A stretch of 64,000 bases of DNA from Pontibacter sp. FD36 (lineage in GTDB: Bacteria > Bacteroidota > Bacteroidia > Cytophagales > Hymenobacteraceae), in the NCBI RefSeq assembly GCF_015686655.1, contig NZ_JADPMP010000001.1, forward strand, positions 434,001 to 498,000. Direction: 5' to 3'. The position numbers and the translations under genes are program-made. Under the pieces are notes generated by a model. That model saw nothing but the letters and a program-made list of their open reading frames with translations. It did not search any database and had not been told where the DNA came from. Shown here one piece after another: positions 26,621 to 35,234 of this stretch. Position 1 is the first letter of the stretch. Each line of letters opens with the position of its first letter.

Positions 26621-27869
26621 CCGCTATATTCAAACTTTGGCGTACGAGGTTGAGCACAGCCAAGGCAGTATACTCAATATTGAGCTGACGGTTTTTGTTG
26701 TATTGTAAAAGTTTTGCGCGGCTGCCGTGCTGGTCGGCATAGGCAATCCAGATCGTGCCGACGGGCTTTTCGGCTGTGCCGCCGTCGGGCCCGGCGATAC
26801 CACTGGTGGCCACTCCAATGTCGGTATTTAGCTTCTCGCGCACGTTTTGGGCCATCTCCAGCACCGTGGCTTCGCTCACAGCGCCATGCTGTTGCAGGGT
26901 TTCGGACTTCACGCCCAATAGCTGCATTTTCACGCTGTTGTCGTAGGCCACTACACCACCCATAAAATAAGCCGAGCTGCCCGGCACACTCGTGATGCGG
27001 TGCGCCAGATAACCACCTGTGCAGCTTTCGGCTGCGGCGATGGTCAGGCCCCGTTCTTTTAGCAAAGCGCCTAAAGCTTCTTCCAAAGGCACTTCGCCAT
27101 AGGCAAAAATGTGTTTCGGTACGAGAGTCGATAGTTTGCCAACTTCGGTTTTCAGTTCTGTTTCCAGCTGTTCGGCATGGTCGCTGGTACCAGTCAGGCG
27201 CAGGCGCACGCCGCCGAGGTGGGGCAGGTAGGCCAGCCGGATGTGCGCAGGCAGGCTCGTTTCCCAGTCTTCCAGCTTCTCCGCGAGCATCGACTCCGGT
27301 ATACCTACCGTCTGGATGACCTTATGGATGATATGTGGGGTTTTGAAGTAGGCCTTGAGTTGTGGCAGCACCGTGTCCTCCATCATGCGCTTCATCTCAA
27401 ACGGTACGCCGGGCATCGACACAAACACTTTGCCCGCATCCTCAAACCACATGCCCGGCGCGGTGCCCAGCACGTTGCGTACCGGGGTGCAGGAGGCCGG
27501 CAGAAAAGCCTGTTGCCGGTTCAGCTCCGTCAGTTCATAGCCGCGGCTCTTGAATAATTCGGTTACGTCAGCCAGCGATTGCTCGTCTAGCTGGAGCTCG
27601 GTATGAAAGTAGTCAGCCAACACGTTTTTGGTAAGATCGTCTTTGGTAGGACCAAGGCCGCCGGTAATCAGGATGATGTCAGCGCGACTGCGGGCATAAT
27701 CCAGTGCCTGCACAATGTGGCTTGCTTCGTCCGAAATTGAGGTGATCTGCTTCACCCGTACACCTATTTTGGTGAGCTCCGTCCCCATCCACGCAGAGTT
27801 GGTGTCCACTATCTGCCCGTACAGGATCTCGTCGCCTACCGTAATGATTTCTGCATATACCGCTTTCAT
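26610..27869 (-). CDS. cinA: CinA family nicotinamide-nucleotide amidase / damage-inducible protein
   Basis: Two domains: an N-terminal molybdopterin-binding-like (COG1058) ADP-ribose pyrophosphatase domain with AEIITVGDEILYGQIVDTNSA and ITGGLGPTKDDLTK, and a C-terminal PncC amidase domain (AAAESCTGGYLAHRITSVPGSSAYFMGGVV, SGIAGPDGG), which deamidates NMN in NAD recycling. The start is the ATG (complement of 27867-27869, MKAVYAEIITVG), giving 419 aa; an in-frame upstream start at 27914 adds a non-conserved tail. Catalytic Ser and Lys of the amidase are in the SCTGG and VKMQLL segments. Confidence 0.93.
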   Translation of the reverse strand: MKAVYAEIITVGDEILYGQIVDTNSAWMGTELTKIGVRVKQITSISDEASHIVQALDYARSRADIILITGGLGPTKDDLTKNVLADYFHTELQLDEQSLADVTELFKSRGYELTELNRQQAFLPASCTPVRNVLGTAPGMWFEDAGKVFVSMPGVPFEMKRMMEDTVLPQLKAYFKTPHIIHKVIQTVGIPESMLAEKLEDWETSLPAHIRLAYLPHLGGVRLRLTGTSDHAEQLETELKTEVGKLSTLVPKHIFAYGEVPLEEALGALLKERGLTIAAAESCTGGYLAHRITSVPGSSAYFMGGVVAYDNSVKMQLLGVKSETLQQHGAVSEATVLEMAQNVREKLNTDIGVATSGIAGPDGGTAEKPVGTIWIAYADQHGSRAKLLQYNKNRQLNIEYTALAVLNLVRQSLNIAVEE

Positions 27870-28015
27870 AAAATTAATTTTGGTCTGATTTGTGCGTTGC
27901 CAAGTAAAACTCATTCAAGTTAAAGATGTTCGGGCGATTTGGCGCAGGACAAGCATTATTTTCCGTAATTTTAGCCGATGCGCAGGTATAGCCTGACAAA
28001 CAAAAAGCACAATCC

Positions 28016-28747
28016 ATGAAAAAATTACTCTACACCTCACTCGTAGCCCTCACCCTGGGTGCCTCAGCCTGTACGGTGGCCGACATTCAGCGTACCGTAG
28101 ATGGCGTAATGGCCGGAACCGGTGGTGGTGCTGTTACCCAGAACGAAGTAGCTTCCGGCCTGAAACAGGCGCTGGAAGTGGGCATTACCAAAGGCTCGAA
28201 CCAAGCCTCGCAGACGGACGGTTTTTATAAGAACTCCCTGATCCGTATACCTTTCCCTCCGGATGTGCAAAAGGTTGAGAACACGCTTCGTCAGGTAGGT
28301 CTAGGCAAAGAAGTGGATCGCTTCGTGATGACGCTGAACCGTGGAGCTGAAGACGCAGCAAAAAGTGCTGTGCCTATCTTTGTGAACGCAATCAAGCAAA
28401 TGTCTATTGCCGATGCCTGGGGCATTTTGAAAGGCGACAAAGATGCCGCCACGCAGTACCTGAAGCGTACTACCTCTACGCAGCTGCAAAATGCCTTTAT
28501 GCCGGTCATCCAGCAATCACTGGAGAAGACCAATGCAACACGTTACTATACTGACCTGGTGACCCAGTACAATCAAATTCCGCTGGTGCAGAAAGTAAAC
28601 CCGAACCTGGATGAGTATGCCACCCAGAAAGCCATGGATGGTTTGTTCCTGCTAATTGCACAGGAAGAGGCGAATATTCGCGAGAATCCGATCGCCCGCA
28701 CAACGGAGTTGCTGCGTAGGGTGTTTGCCAAAGAAAATCAGTCCTAA
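28016..28747 (+). CDS. DUF4197 domain-containing lipoprotein, 243 aa
   Basis: Signal MKKLLYTSLVALTLGASAC ends in a lipobox; the chain then matches DUF4197 from end to end: GLKQALEVGITKGSNQASQTDGFYKN, IRIPFPPDVQKVENTLRQVGLGKEVDRF, AAKSAVPIFVNAIKQMSIADAWGILKGD, TSTQLQNAFMPVIQQSLEKTNATRYY. The family is common in Bacteroidota and some Proteobacteria, helical, exported and of unknown role. Standalone, with a terminator. Confidence 0.9.
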   Translation: MKKLLYTSLVALTLGASACTVADIQRTVDGVMAGTGGGAVTQNEVASGLKQALEVGITKGSNQASQTDGFYKNSLIRIPFPPDVQKVENTLRQVGLGKEVDRFVMTLNRGAEDAAKSAVPIFVNAIKQMSIADAWGILKGDKDAATQYLKRTTSTQLQNAFMPVIQQSLEKTNATRYYTDLVTQYNQIPLVQKVNPNLDEYATQKAMDGLFLLIAQEEANIRENPIARTTELLRRVFAKENQS

Positions 28748-28770
28748 GCTATACCTGTTATACCGCTTCA

Positions 28771-28812
28771 GAAAGCCCGTTGTATCATTTGGTACGGCGG
28801 GCTTTCTTTTTT
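28771..28812 (+). terminator. terminator after the DUF4197 gene
   Basis: GAAAGCCCG (28771-28779) pairs with CGGGCTTTC (28798-28806), followed by six Ts. Confidence 0.8.
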
Positions 28813-28895
28813 GCAAAACATTAAAACCGGATTGAAAGTACAATACACAAAATTTTAAGAGTGAGTTAGATACGCGCATAATCCCCCTGACAGGT

Positions 28896-30176
28896 ATGGA
28901 AAACAAACACTTCAAATACAGCCCAATCACGAAAGAGAAGGACCTTGACGAGCTTATAGAAGAAATTGGTGACGCCAGGGTAGTGATGCTGGGAGAGGCA
29001 TCGCACGGCACTTCTGAATACTATACCTGGCGTACGGCTATTTCAAAGCGGCTCATCGAAGACAAGGGCTTTACTTTCATAGCCGTGGAAGGTGATTGGC
29101 CGGAGTGCTATACCGTGAACCGCTTTGTGAAGGGCTATCAGAACTCGGGCCGCAAGATAGCCGATGTGCTGGGCGTATACCGACGCTGGCCTACCTGGAT
29201 GTGGGCGAACTGGGAAGTGGCCGCATTGGTCGAGTGGGTCCGTGACTTCAACCACATCCGCAATGCACAACATAAAATAGGTTTCTATGGGCTGGATGTG
29301 TACAGTTTATGGGAGTCCCTGGATCAGGTGCTTAAATATATGGAGCGGCACGATGGTAAAGCCGCAGAGGCTGCACGAGTCGCCGTACAATGCTTCGAAC
29401 CCTTCCACCGCGATCCGCAAACTTATGCCCAAGCTACAGCCTTTGTGCCGACCGACTGCGAGAATGAAGTGATTCAAATGCTGGAGCAAGTAGCAAAGCG
29501 TGTCGTATACCCGGACGATCCGGAGCACGAGTTCAATACTACTCAAAATGCGCTGGTGGCGGTGAATGCCGAAAAGTACTACCGTGCCATGATCCGGGGA
29601 GGAGTTGGCTCCTGGAACGTGCGTGACTCACACATGATGGAGACGCTGGACCGTTTGCTGGAATTTCATGGGCCAAATGCCAAAGCCATCGTTTGGGAGC
29701 ATAACACGCACATCGGCGATGCCCAATACACCGATATGGCGGATGACGGCATGTTTAACATCGGGCAGCTGGCCCGCGAAAGGTATGGCCGTGATCAGGT
29801 GAAATTAGTGGGCTTCGGAACATACCAAGGTAACGTGATTGCCAGCCGATCTTGGGGAGCGCCTTTGCAAAAAATGGATGTGCCGGCTGCCAAGGAGGGA
29901 AGCTGGGAACACATGCTGCACGAGATGAGCACCGATGATAAGATCATTTTTTCGAAGGATCTAAAAGAAGTGCCGGAACTGCAATGCCGCATCCCGCACC
30001 GTGCCATTGGCGTGGTCTATGACCCTAAAGTAGAACATCTCGGTAACTATGTACCTACTCTTATACCTGATCGCTACGATGCTTTCCTTTACTTCGACGA
30101 GACGGAGGGTGTGCACCCGCTCCATATGAAAACCCGTGGCGCCAGAGAGCCAGAGCTATACCCTTGGAATTACTAA
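28896..30176 (+). CDS. erythromycin esterase-like protein
   Basis: Member of the erythromycin esterase superfamily (EreA/EreB and many uncharacterised relatives). Signature segments are VVMLGEASHGTSEYYTWR at about residue 28, FIAVEGDWPECYTVNRFV, RDSHMMETLDRLL and WEHNTHIGDAQYTD, which supply the conserved Glu, His and Arg of the active site. At 426 aa it is close to family length. Resistance cannot be inferred; most chromosomal members in Bacteroidota have unknown substrates. No leader attenuator of the macrolide-resistance type was seen. Confidence 0.85.
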   Translation: MENKHFKYSPITKEKDLDELIEEIGDARVVMLGEASHGTSEYYTWRTAISKRLIEDKGFTFIAVEGDWPECYTVNRFVKGYQNSGRKIADVLGVYRRWPTWMWANWEVAALVEWVRDFNHIRNAQHKIGFYGLDVYSLWESLDQVLKYMERHDGKAAEAARVAVQCFEPFHRDPQTYAQATAFVPTDCENEVIQMLEQVAKRVVYPDDPEHEFNTTQNALVAVNAEKYYRAMIRGGVGSWNVRDSHMMETLDRLLEFHGPNAKAIVWEHNTHIGDAQYTDMADDGMFNIGQLARERYGRDQVKLVGFGTYQGNVIASRSWGAPLQKMDVPAAKEGSWEHMLHEMSTDDKIIFSKDLKEVPELQCRIPHRAIGVVYDPKVEHLGNYVPTLIPDRYDAFLYFDETEGVHPLHMKTRGAREPELYPWNY

Positions 30177-30370
30177 GAGTTTGAGAAGTAAGAGTTAGAA
30201 AGTTTGGGAGTTACAGAGAAAGTGTGAAGAGCTTCCCAATTCGTGTCGTATAAACAGCAAAGGCCCGTCATTAAAGCGGGCCTTTGCTGTTAGCTAAGAT
30301 AGGTCTGATTTTTCGCCAGGAGTGAGTATAAAGGAGGATAAACTTTATAACTCTTACTTCTCAAACTCTT
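30175..30370. repeat. perfect 23-bp inverted repeat flanking a terminator
   Basis: The 23 bases at 30175-30197 (starting AAGAGTTTGAGAAG) are exactly complementary to 30348-30370 (ending CTTCTCAAACTCTT). The left arm begins inside the stop codon of the esterase gene and the right arm ends 9 bases before the stop of the convergent antiporter gene. The 150-base interior holds a strong hairpin terminator. Similar AACTCTTACTTCTC-like words suggest a dispersed repeat family. Confidence 0.6.
30253..30291. terminator. terminator between esterase-like and antiporter genes
   Basis: A perfect 15-bp stem (AACAGCAAAGGCCCG at 30253-30267 with its complement at 30277-30291) around a 9-base loop, placed between two convergent genes. 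Confidence 0.75.
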
Positions 30371-30378
30371 TAACTCCC

Positions 30379-31341
30379 TTATCCCCTCTGTATCAAAAAC
30401 ACAATGTAGGCAACGTAGATAGCCAAAAAGAAAATACCGTTCCACCGGTCGATCGTGTTCTTTTTGCCAATAGGGATAACCACCACCAGCAGCGTACTGG
30501 CGAAGATCATCACCATGATATCGGAGTTACTTACTACATTAAAGGGGAGGGGATTGATCACGGCGCTTATACCTAATATCCAGAGCAGGTTGAAGATGTT
30601 GGAACCGATCACGTTGCCAATCGCGATGTCGATGTTTCTGCGGAATGCGGCCATGGCAGAAGTAACAAGTTCCGGGAGAGAGGTACCTATCGCCACAATA
30701 GTTAAGCCAATAAAGGATTCGCTCAGGCCAAATGACTGTGCAATGGATACGGCGCCGTCCACTACCCACTTACCTCCTAAGAATAAACCCACGCCACCAA
30801 GCACCATGTACAGCACCGACTTTGGTATACTCATCATCGGCTCATCGTCTTCCTCAATCACCTCATCCTTGTTGGTTTTGGCAATGTTGTAGATGTAAGC
30901 CATAAAGAGCACAAAGAAGAAAAGCAGGATGCCGCCATCGACTCTGCTGATGAAGAGGGAAGTCTTGTCTCCGAACAGCACCGCATTGGCCAGAAATCCT
31001 ACCAGTAAAGTGGCAATGAGGGAAAAAGGGATTTCGGTGAGGATGGTATTGCGCTGAATGGGCAGCGGACAAATGATGGCCGTAACCCCGATGATCAATA
31101 GCAGATTGGCCACATTACTACCAAACACGTTGCCTATCGCCAGCTCTGACTGCCCCTGCATACTCGACATGATGTTGATGATCAGCTCCGGAAGAGAGGT
31201 GCCGAACGAAACAATCGTCAAGCCGACAACCATGTCCGAAATATTAAAGCGCTTGGCTACAGATGACGCACCTGACACCAGCATGTCAGCCCCTTTAATC
31301 AAAAACACGAAACCAAGTGCGAATAGTATGTATAATAGCAT
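30379..31341 (-). CDS. calcium/sodium antiporter, YrbG-type CaCA family
   Basis: Inner-membrane cation exchanger with about ten helices and the two inverted alpha-repeats of the CaCA superfamily. Repeat 1 is DMVVGLTIVSFGTSLPELIINI and repeat 2 ESFIGLTIVAIGTSLPELVTSA; their GTSLPE Glu residues bind the cation, with partner GSNVANLL and GSNIFNLL segments. The central loop is acidic (KDEVIEEDDEPM). Length 320 aa is standard. Specific cations cannot be read. Confidence 0.93.
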   Translation of the reverse strand: MLLYILFALGFVFLIKGADMLVSGASSVAKRFNISDMVVGLTIVSFGTSLPELIINIMSSMQGQSELAIGNVFGSNVANLLLIIGVTAIICPLPIQRNTILTEIPFSLIATLLVGFLANAVLFGDKTSLFISRVDGGILLFFFVLFMAYIYNIAKTNKDEVIEEDDEPMMSIPKSVLYMVLGGVGLFLGGKWVVDGAVSIAQSFGLSESFIGLTIVAIGTSLPELVTSAMAAFRRNIDIAIGNVIGSNIFNLLWILGISAVINPLPFNVVSNSDIMVMIFASTLLVVVIPIGKKNTIDRWNGIFFLAIYVAYIVFLIQRG

Positions 31342-31367
31342 AGGCAGGTAGCAGTATCACAAAAAGA

Positions 31368-31397
31368 AAGGCTGTCTATACAACGACAGACAGCCTT
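31368..31397 (-). terminator. terminator after yebC-family gene
   Basis: AAGGCTGTCT (31368-31377) pairs with AGACAGCCTT (31388-31397). On the minus strand it is followed by TCTTTTTG, 29 bases downstream of the YebC stop. Confidence 0.75.
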
Positions 31398-31425
31398 CCA
31401 CTATACTTTAAAGCGCAGTGAGGGG

Positions 31426-32133
31426 TTATGCCATGTTGTGGTAAACCGCCTGCACGTCGTCATCCTCTTCAATCTTCTCCACCAGGTTTTCGATCTCCTC
31501 GGCTTGCTCGTCTGTCAGTTCCATGCGGGTGTTCGGTACGCGCTGCAGTTCGGCACTGATCACGTTCAAACCTTTCTCTTCCAGTGCTTTTTGCATCGCT
31601 CCGAAGTCTGTGAAAGCAGTTTCCACAATGATCTCACCTTCGTGCTCGTAGATGTCTTCTGCACCGGCATCGATCAACTCCAGCTCCAGTTCCTCAATAT
31701 CAAGGCCCTCAGCGGCAATCTTAAAAATACCTTTGCGCGTGAAGATAAAGTCCAGGGAACCTGTTTTGCCCACAGCACCACCTGCACGCGAGAAGTATAC
31801 ACGCATGTTGGCGATGGTACGGTTGAGGTTATCAGTTGCGGTCTCTACCAGGATGGCGATACCATGCGGACCGTAGCCCTCGTATACTACTTCTTCGTAA
31901 TCTTTTTCTTCTTTGGATGAGGCACGCTTGATGGCCGCTTCTACGCGGTCTTTCGGCATGTTCACACCTTTGGCGTTATTGATGGCCGTGCGCAGGCGGG
32001 AGTTGGTTTCCGGGTTAGGACCAGCTTCCTTCACTGCCATTACGATCTCTTTGCCGAGGCGTGTAAAGGCCTTCGACATCTTGTCCCAACGCTTGAACTT
32101 ACGGGCTTTTCTAAATTCAAATGCTCTTCCCAT
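31426..32133 (-). CDS. YebC/PmpR family protein
   Basis: YebC-type protein, known as a DNA-binding regulator in some bacteria and as a translation factor acting on proline-rich stalls in others. The start MGRAFEFRKARKFKRWDKMSKAF and the segments NPETNSRLRTAINNAKGVNMPKDRVEAAIKRA and YGPHGIAILVETATDNLNRT are diagnostic. The chain ends in a highly acidic EEIENLVEKIEEDDDVQAVYHN tail. Length 235 aa is normal. Terminator downstream. Confidence 0.95.
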   Translation of the reverse strand: MGRAFEFRKARKFKRWDKMSKAFTRLGKEIVMAVKEAGPNPETNSRLRTAINNAKGVNMPKDRVEAAIKRASSKEEKDYEEVVYEGYGPHGIAILVETATDNLNRTIANMRVYFSRAGGAVGKTGSLDFIFTRKGIFKIAAEGLDIEELELELIDAGAEDIYEHEGEIIVETAFTDFGAMQKALEEKGLNVISAELQRVPNTRMELTDEQAEEIENLVEKIEEDDDVQAVYHNMA

Positions 32134-32251
32134 GGTATCTGGCTAAGTATTATGTCTTACAAATTTAGGGAGCTTAACTGTAAATTGGTAGAGCTACCCG
32201 AAAAACCTTGCACTATTTACCAGCTCGGCGATACCTATACCTTCAGCGCTA

Positions 32252-32902
32252 CTACTGCCTCGCTGGTTTCGGTTGCCTGGCTGGGGCATGATAGTCTGTT
32301 ATATAAAGGTGCTGGTCGCAGAAACTGTACTCGTGTACAATGTTGGAGCCCACGATGATCAGCCTTCCTTCCTTGTTCGCTGCCACATGCTCCTGGTACC
32401 AACTCACTCCTTCCTGGTCGAGGTTAGTGGTAGGCTCATCGAGCACGAGCAGTTTAGTGTCAGAGTAGATGGCCAGCCCCAGTTTCAGGCGCTGCTTCAT
32501 ACCTGATGAGAAGTCCTTCACATACTTGTTGCGTGATTTCTGCAGACCCATACGCTCTACCAGTTCTTCGTGCGAAAGGTTATTGCGCAGCGGCTTAAAG
32601 CGGGTATGGAAGGCAATCATTTCGAGGAGCGTCAACTCCTCCACCAGCTCCAGGTAGGGTGCTGTAAGTGAGAGCTCACGATAAGCTTTGTCTGGGGCTA
32701 CTGCCTTGCCATCCAGCAGGTAGGTGATCTCGCCTTCGGAGTGCAGGTTGTGACCGGCTATAACAGTAAGAAGAGTGGATTTCCCGGACCCGTTATGCCC
32801 TAGTATGGCATAAGAGGTGCCTGACTCCAAGGTATAGGTCAGGTTCCGGAAAATCCACTCGTAATTGTAGCGTTTACCTAAGTTGCTTAGGTTAATTTGC
32901 AT
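32252..32902 (-). CDS. ABC transporter ATP-binding subunit coupled to lpxA
   Basis: A single nucleotide-binding cassette of 216 aa: Walker A GHNGSGKST, signature FSSGMKQRLKLGLAIY and Walker B LLVLDEPTTNLD. The start is the ATG whose complement is 32900-32902 (MQINLSNLGKRYNYEWIF); it overlaps the lpxA stop by 11 bases, so it is translated with lpxA. The longer start at 32998 would lie wholly inside lpxA and adds a non-family tail. There is no permease gene nearby. CcmA-like and heme- or lipid-export cassettes look similar; the substrate is unknown. Confidence 0.85.
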   Translation of the reverse strand: MQINLSNLGKRYNYEWIFRNLTYTLESGTSYAILGHNGSGKSTLLTVIAGHNLHSEGEITYLLDGKAVAPDKAYRELSLTAPYLELVEELTLLEMIAFHTRFKPLRNNLSHEELVERMGLQKSRNKYVKDFSSGMKQRLKLGLAIYSDTKLLVLDEPTTNLDQEGVSWYQEHVAANKEGRLIIVGSNIVHEYSFCDQHLYITDYHAPARQPKPARQ

Positions 32903-33683
32903 CTTTAGAGAAATAACTCTTAATAATACCGCGACCGGAATTACGAACAAAATTAATGATTTCGTCGCGTTCACGGCTAGGGGCCATCTCCAGTTCAATC
33001 TTGTCCAGGGCCTCTGTGGTATTGTTGCCGCTCATGAACAGGATGCGGTAGATTTGCTGTACCTCGTTGATCTGTTCGCTGTTAAAGCCTCTGCGGCGCA
33101 GGCCGATAGAGTTGATACCGGCATAGGTTAGCGGCTCACGCGCTGCCTTTACAAAAGGAGGCACGTCTTTGCGAACCAGTGAACCGCCCGAAACCATGGC
33201 ATGCGCTCCGATCTTTACGAACTGGTGCACAGCGCTCGAACCACCGATGATAGCGTAATCGCCCATCTCCACGTGACCAGCCATCTGTACGGCGTTCACC
33301 ACAATGCAATTGTTACCCACGATGCAGTCGTGCGCAATGTGCGCGTAGGACATGATCAGGCAGTTGCTGCCAATCACGGTCTTCATCTTATCGATGGTGC
33401 CACGGCTCACCGTCACGCACTCTCTGATAACCGTGTTGTCACCGATGATGGCAATGGTGTCTTCGCCGGCGAACTTCAGGTCCTGGGGCACCGAAGAAAT
33501 AACGGCGCCAGGGTATATTTTGCAATTCTTGCCAATGCGGGCGCCTTCCATGATGGTCACATTGGGACCGATCCAAGTGCCTTCTCCAATCTCTACATTT
33601 TTGTAAATAGTGGAAAAAGGCTCTACGACCACATTCTGGGCAATTTTAGCCTCTGGGTGGATGTATGCTAACGGCTGATTCAT
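32892..33683 (-). CDS. lpxA: acyl-ACP--UDP-N-acetylglucosamine O-acyltransferase
   Basis: First acylation of lipid A synthesis: moves a 3-hydroxyacyl chain from ACP to O-3 of UDP-GlcNAc. Left-handed beta-helix hexapeptides run through residues 1-190 and a helical tail follows. The catalytic His is in HIAHDCIVGNNC (His118, matching E. coli His125), and AIIGGSSAVHQFVKIGAHAMVSGGS is the conserved acyl-pocket region. Length 263 aa is normal. ATG overlaps the lpxC-fabZ stop by 4 bases (ATGA). Confidence 0.96.
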   Translation of the reverse strand: MNQPLAYIHPEAKIAQNVVVEPFSTIYKNVEIGEGTWIGPNVTIMEGARIGKNCKIYPGAVISSVPQDLKFAGEDTIAIIGDNTVIRECVTVSRGTIDKMKTVIGSNCLIMSYAHIAHDCIVGNNCIVVNAVQMAGHVEMGDYAIIGGSSAVHQFVKIGAHAMVSGGSLVRKDVPPFVKAAREPLTYAGINSIGLRRRGFNSEQINEVQQIYRILFMSGNNTTEALDKIELEMAPSRERDEIINFVRNSGRGIIKSYFSKDAN

Positions 33684-35074
33684 GCGTCTTTCTTTACTAT
33701 ACTTGCCGACATCTCTGCCTCCATTACCAGTTGGCCGCCCACGAAGGCCTGACCAGACATCTTGGCAATACCCCGCTTTACAGGGGCAAGCAATTCACAT
33801 TTAAATATTATGGTATCGCCCGGAATTACCTTGCGCTTAAAGCGGCAACGATCTATACCCAGGAAATAAGTCCAGTAGTCTTCCGGATTCTCCACGGTGT
33901 TCAGCACCAGGATGCCGCCTGTCTGGGCCATTGCCTCGATCTGGATCACACCTGGCAGCACGGGGTTGCCGGGGAAGTGGCCCTGGAAGAATGGCTCGTT
34001 CATGGTCACGTTCTTAACGCCCGTCACCGTGGTTTCGTCTAAGTGGATGATCTTATCAATAAGCAGGAAAGGGTAACGGTGCGGCAAAGTGGCCGAGATT
34101 TGGTTGATATCCATCACCGGTGGCTTCTTTGGGTCGTAAGTTGGTACGGTCTTGATAGAAGCTTCCTGTATCAGTTTCTTTACACGGCGCGCAAAAGCAA
34201 TGTTGGCGGCATGTCCCGGTCTAGCAGCCAGAATCTGTCCTTTTATTGGACGACCGATCAGGGCAAGGTCACCCATCAGGTCCAACAGCTTGTGGCGGGC
34301 CATCTCGTTTTTGTAGCGGAGTTCTGTATTGTTCAGAATACCCTCCTCTTCTACAGTTACTTTTTTCTTGCCCAGCAAGTCAGCCAGGTACGACAGTTCA
34401 CCGTCTTCTACCACGCGATCCACGATCACGATGGCATTGTCCAGATCCCCCCCTTTGATGAGGTTTTGCTTATAAAGCGCCTCCAGTTCATGTAGGAAAC
34501 AGAAGGTGCGGCAAGGCGCAATCTCTTCTTCAAACTGGCTCATGTCCGTAATAGAGGCGTGCTGGCTGCCCAGTACAGGCGAATTATAGTCCACCATCAC
34601 GGTCAGGCGGTAATCGTCAAGCGGCAGGGCGGCGATCTCTACACCACGGCTGTCGTCTTTGTAGCTAACCCCTTCAGTTATCTCGAAGTAGTTGCGCAGG
34701 GCATTCTGCTCCTGAACACCCACTGAAAGAAGCGCCTTTACGAATTCAATAGAAGAACCGTCCATGATCGGAGGTTCCGGGCCATCAAGTTCTATCAGCA
34801 CATTGTCAATCTGCAGGCCTACCAGCGCTGCCAGCGTATGCTCCACTGTGTTCACACGGGCGCCATTTTGCTCGATGGTAGTGCCACGTGAAAGGTCCAC
34901 CACATTGTCCACGTCTACGTTCACAGTCGGCTGACCCTCGAGGTCAATGCGCTGAAATTTGTAGCCATGGTTTGCAGGGGCGGGCTTAAAGGTCATATTC
35001 GATACAACGCCCGTATGCAATCCAATGCCCGATACAGTTACCGGAGCCTTGATAGTGTGCTGTTTATAATTCAT
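33680..35074 (-). CDS. lpxC-fabZ: bifunctional UDP-3-O-acyl-GlcNAc deacetylase / 3-hydroxyacyl-ACP dehydratase
   Basis: A natural fusion usual in Bacteroidota. Residues 1-305 are LpxC, the zinc deacetylase that commits to lipid A: GIGLHTG, the zinc ligand in VEHTLAAL, MDGSSIEF and HKLLDLMGDLAL (second His and Asp ligands). From about 320, FabZ follows: LPHRYPFLLIDK holds the catalytic His and GHFPGNPVLPGVIQIEAMAQ the catalytic Glu, dehydrating hydroxyacyl-ACP. The fusion balances lipid A against fatty-acid supply. It leads a coupled lpxC-fabZ, lpxA, ABC unit. Confidence 0.96.
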   Translation of the reverse strand: MNYKQHTIKAPVTVSGIGLHTGVVSNMTFKPAPANHGYKFQRIDLEGQPTVNVDVDNVVDLSRGTTIEQNGARVNTVEHTLAALVGLQIDNVLIELDGPEPPIMDGSSIEFVKALLSVGVQEQNALRNYFEITEGVSYKDDSRGVEIAALPLDDYRLTVMVDYNSPVLGSQHASITDMSQFEEEIAPCRTFCFLHELEALYKQNLIKGGDLDNAIVIVDRVVEDGELSYLADLLGKKKVTVEEEGILNNTELRYKNEMARHKLLDLMGDLALIGRPIKGQILAARPGHAANIAFARRVKKLIQEASIKTVPTYDPKKPPVMDINQISATLPHRYPFLLIDKIIHLDETTVTGVKNVTMNEPFFQGHFPGNPVLPGVIQIEAMAQTGGILVLNTVENPEDYWTYFLGIDRCRFKRKVIPGDTIIFKCELLAPVKRGIAKMSGQAFVGGQLVMEAEMSASIVKKDA

Positions 35075-35165
35075 TTAATGTTTCGTTGTTAACTTATTGC
35101 GATACTTTCGCTGCTGTAGCGCACAGAGTATGAGCGGGCTTACAGCGGAGGGAGCATTGCGACTG

Positions 35166-35196
35166 CAAACTTAAGATTTTATATACTGCCTGCCAA
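35166..35196 (-). promoter_or_regulatory. probable promoter of lpxC-fabZ
   Basis: On the minus strand TTG (complement of 35194-35196), a 20-base spacer and TAAGTTTG (complement of 35166-35173) fit the phylum consensus. The -7 box lies 92 bases before the ATG, implying a moderately long leader. Confidence 0.5.
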
Positions 35197-35234
35197 TTTT
35201 AATTGATAGCACAGGGCAGCAGAGGCATAAAACC

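Noticed and set aside
28896-30176. Possible antibiotic-resistance locus (erythromycin esterase family)
   Set aside because: Family membership alone does not show macrolide cleavage; there is no attenuator leader or mobile context.
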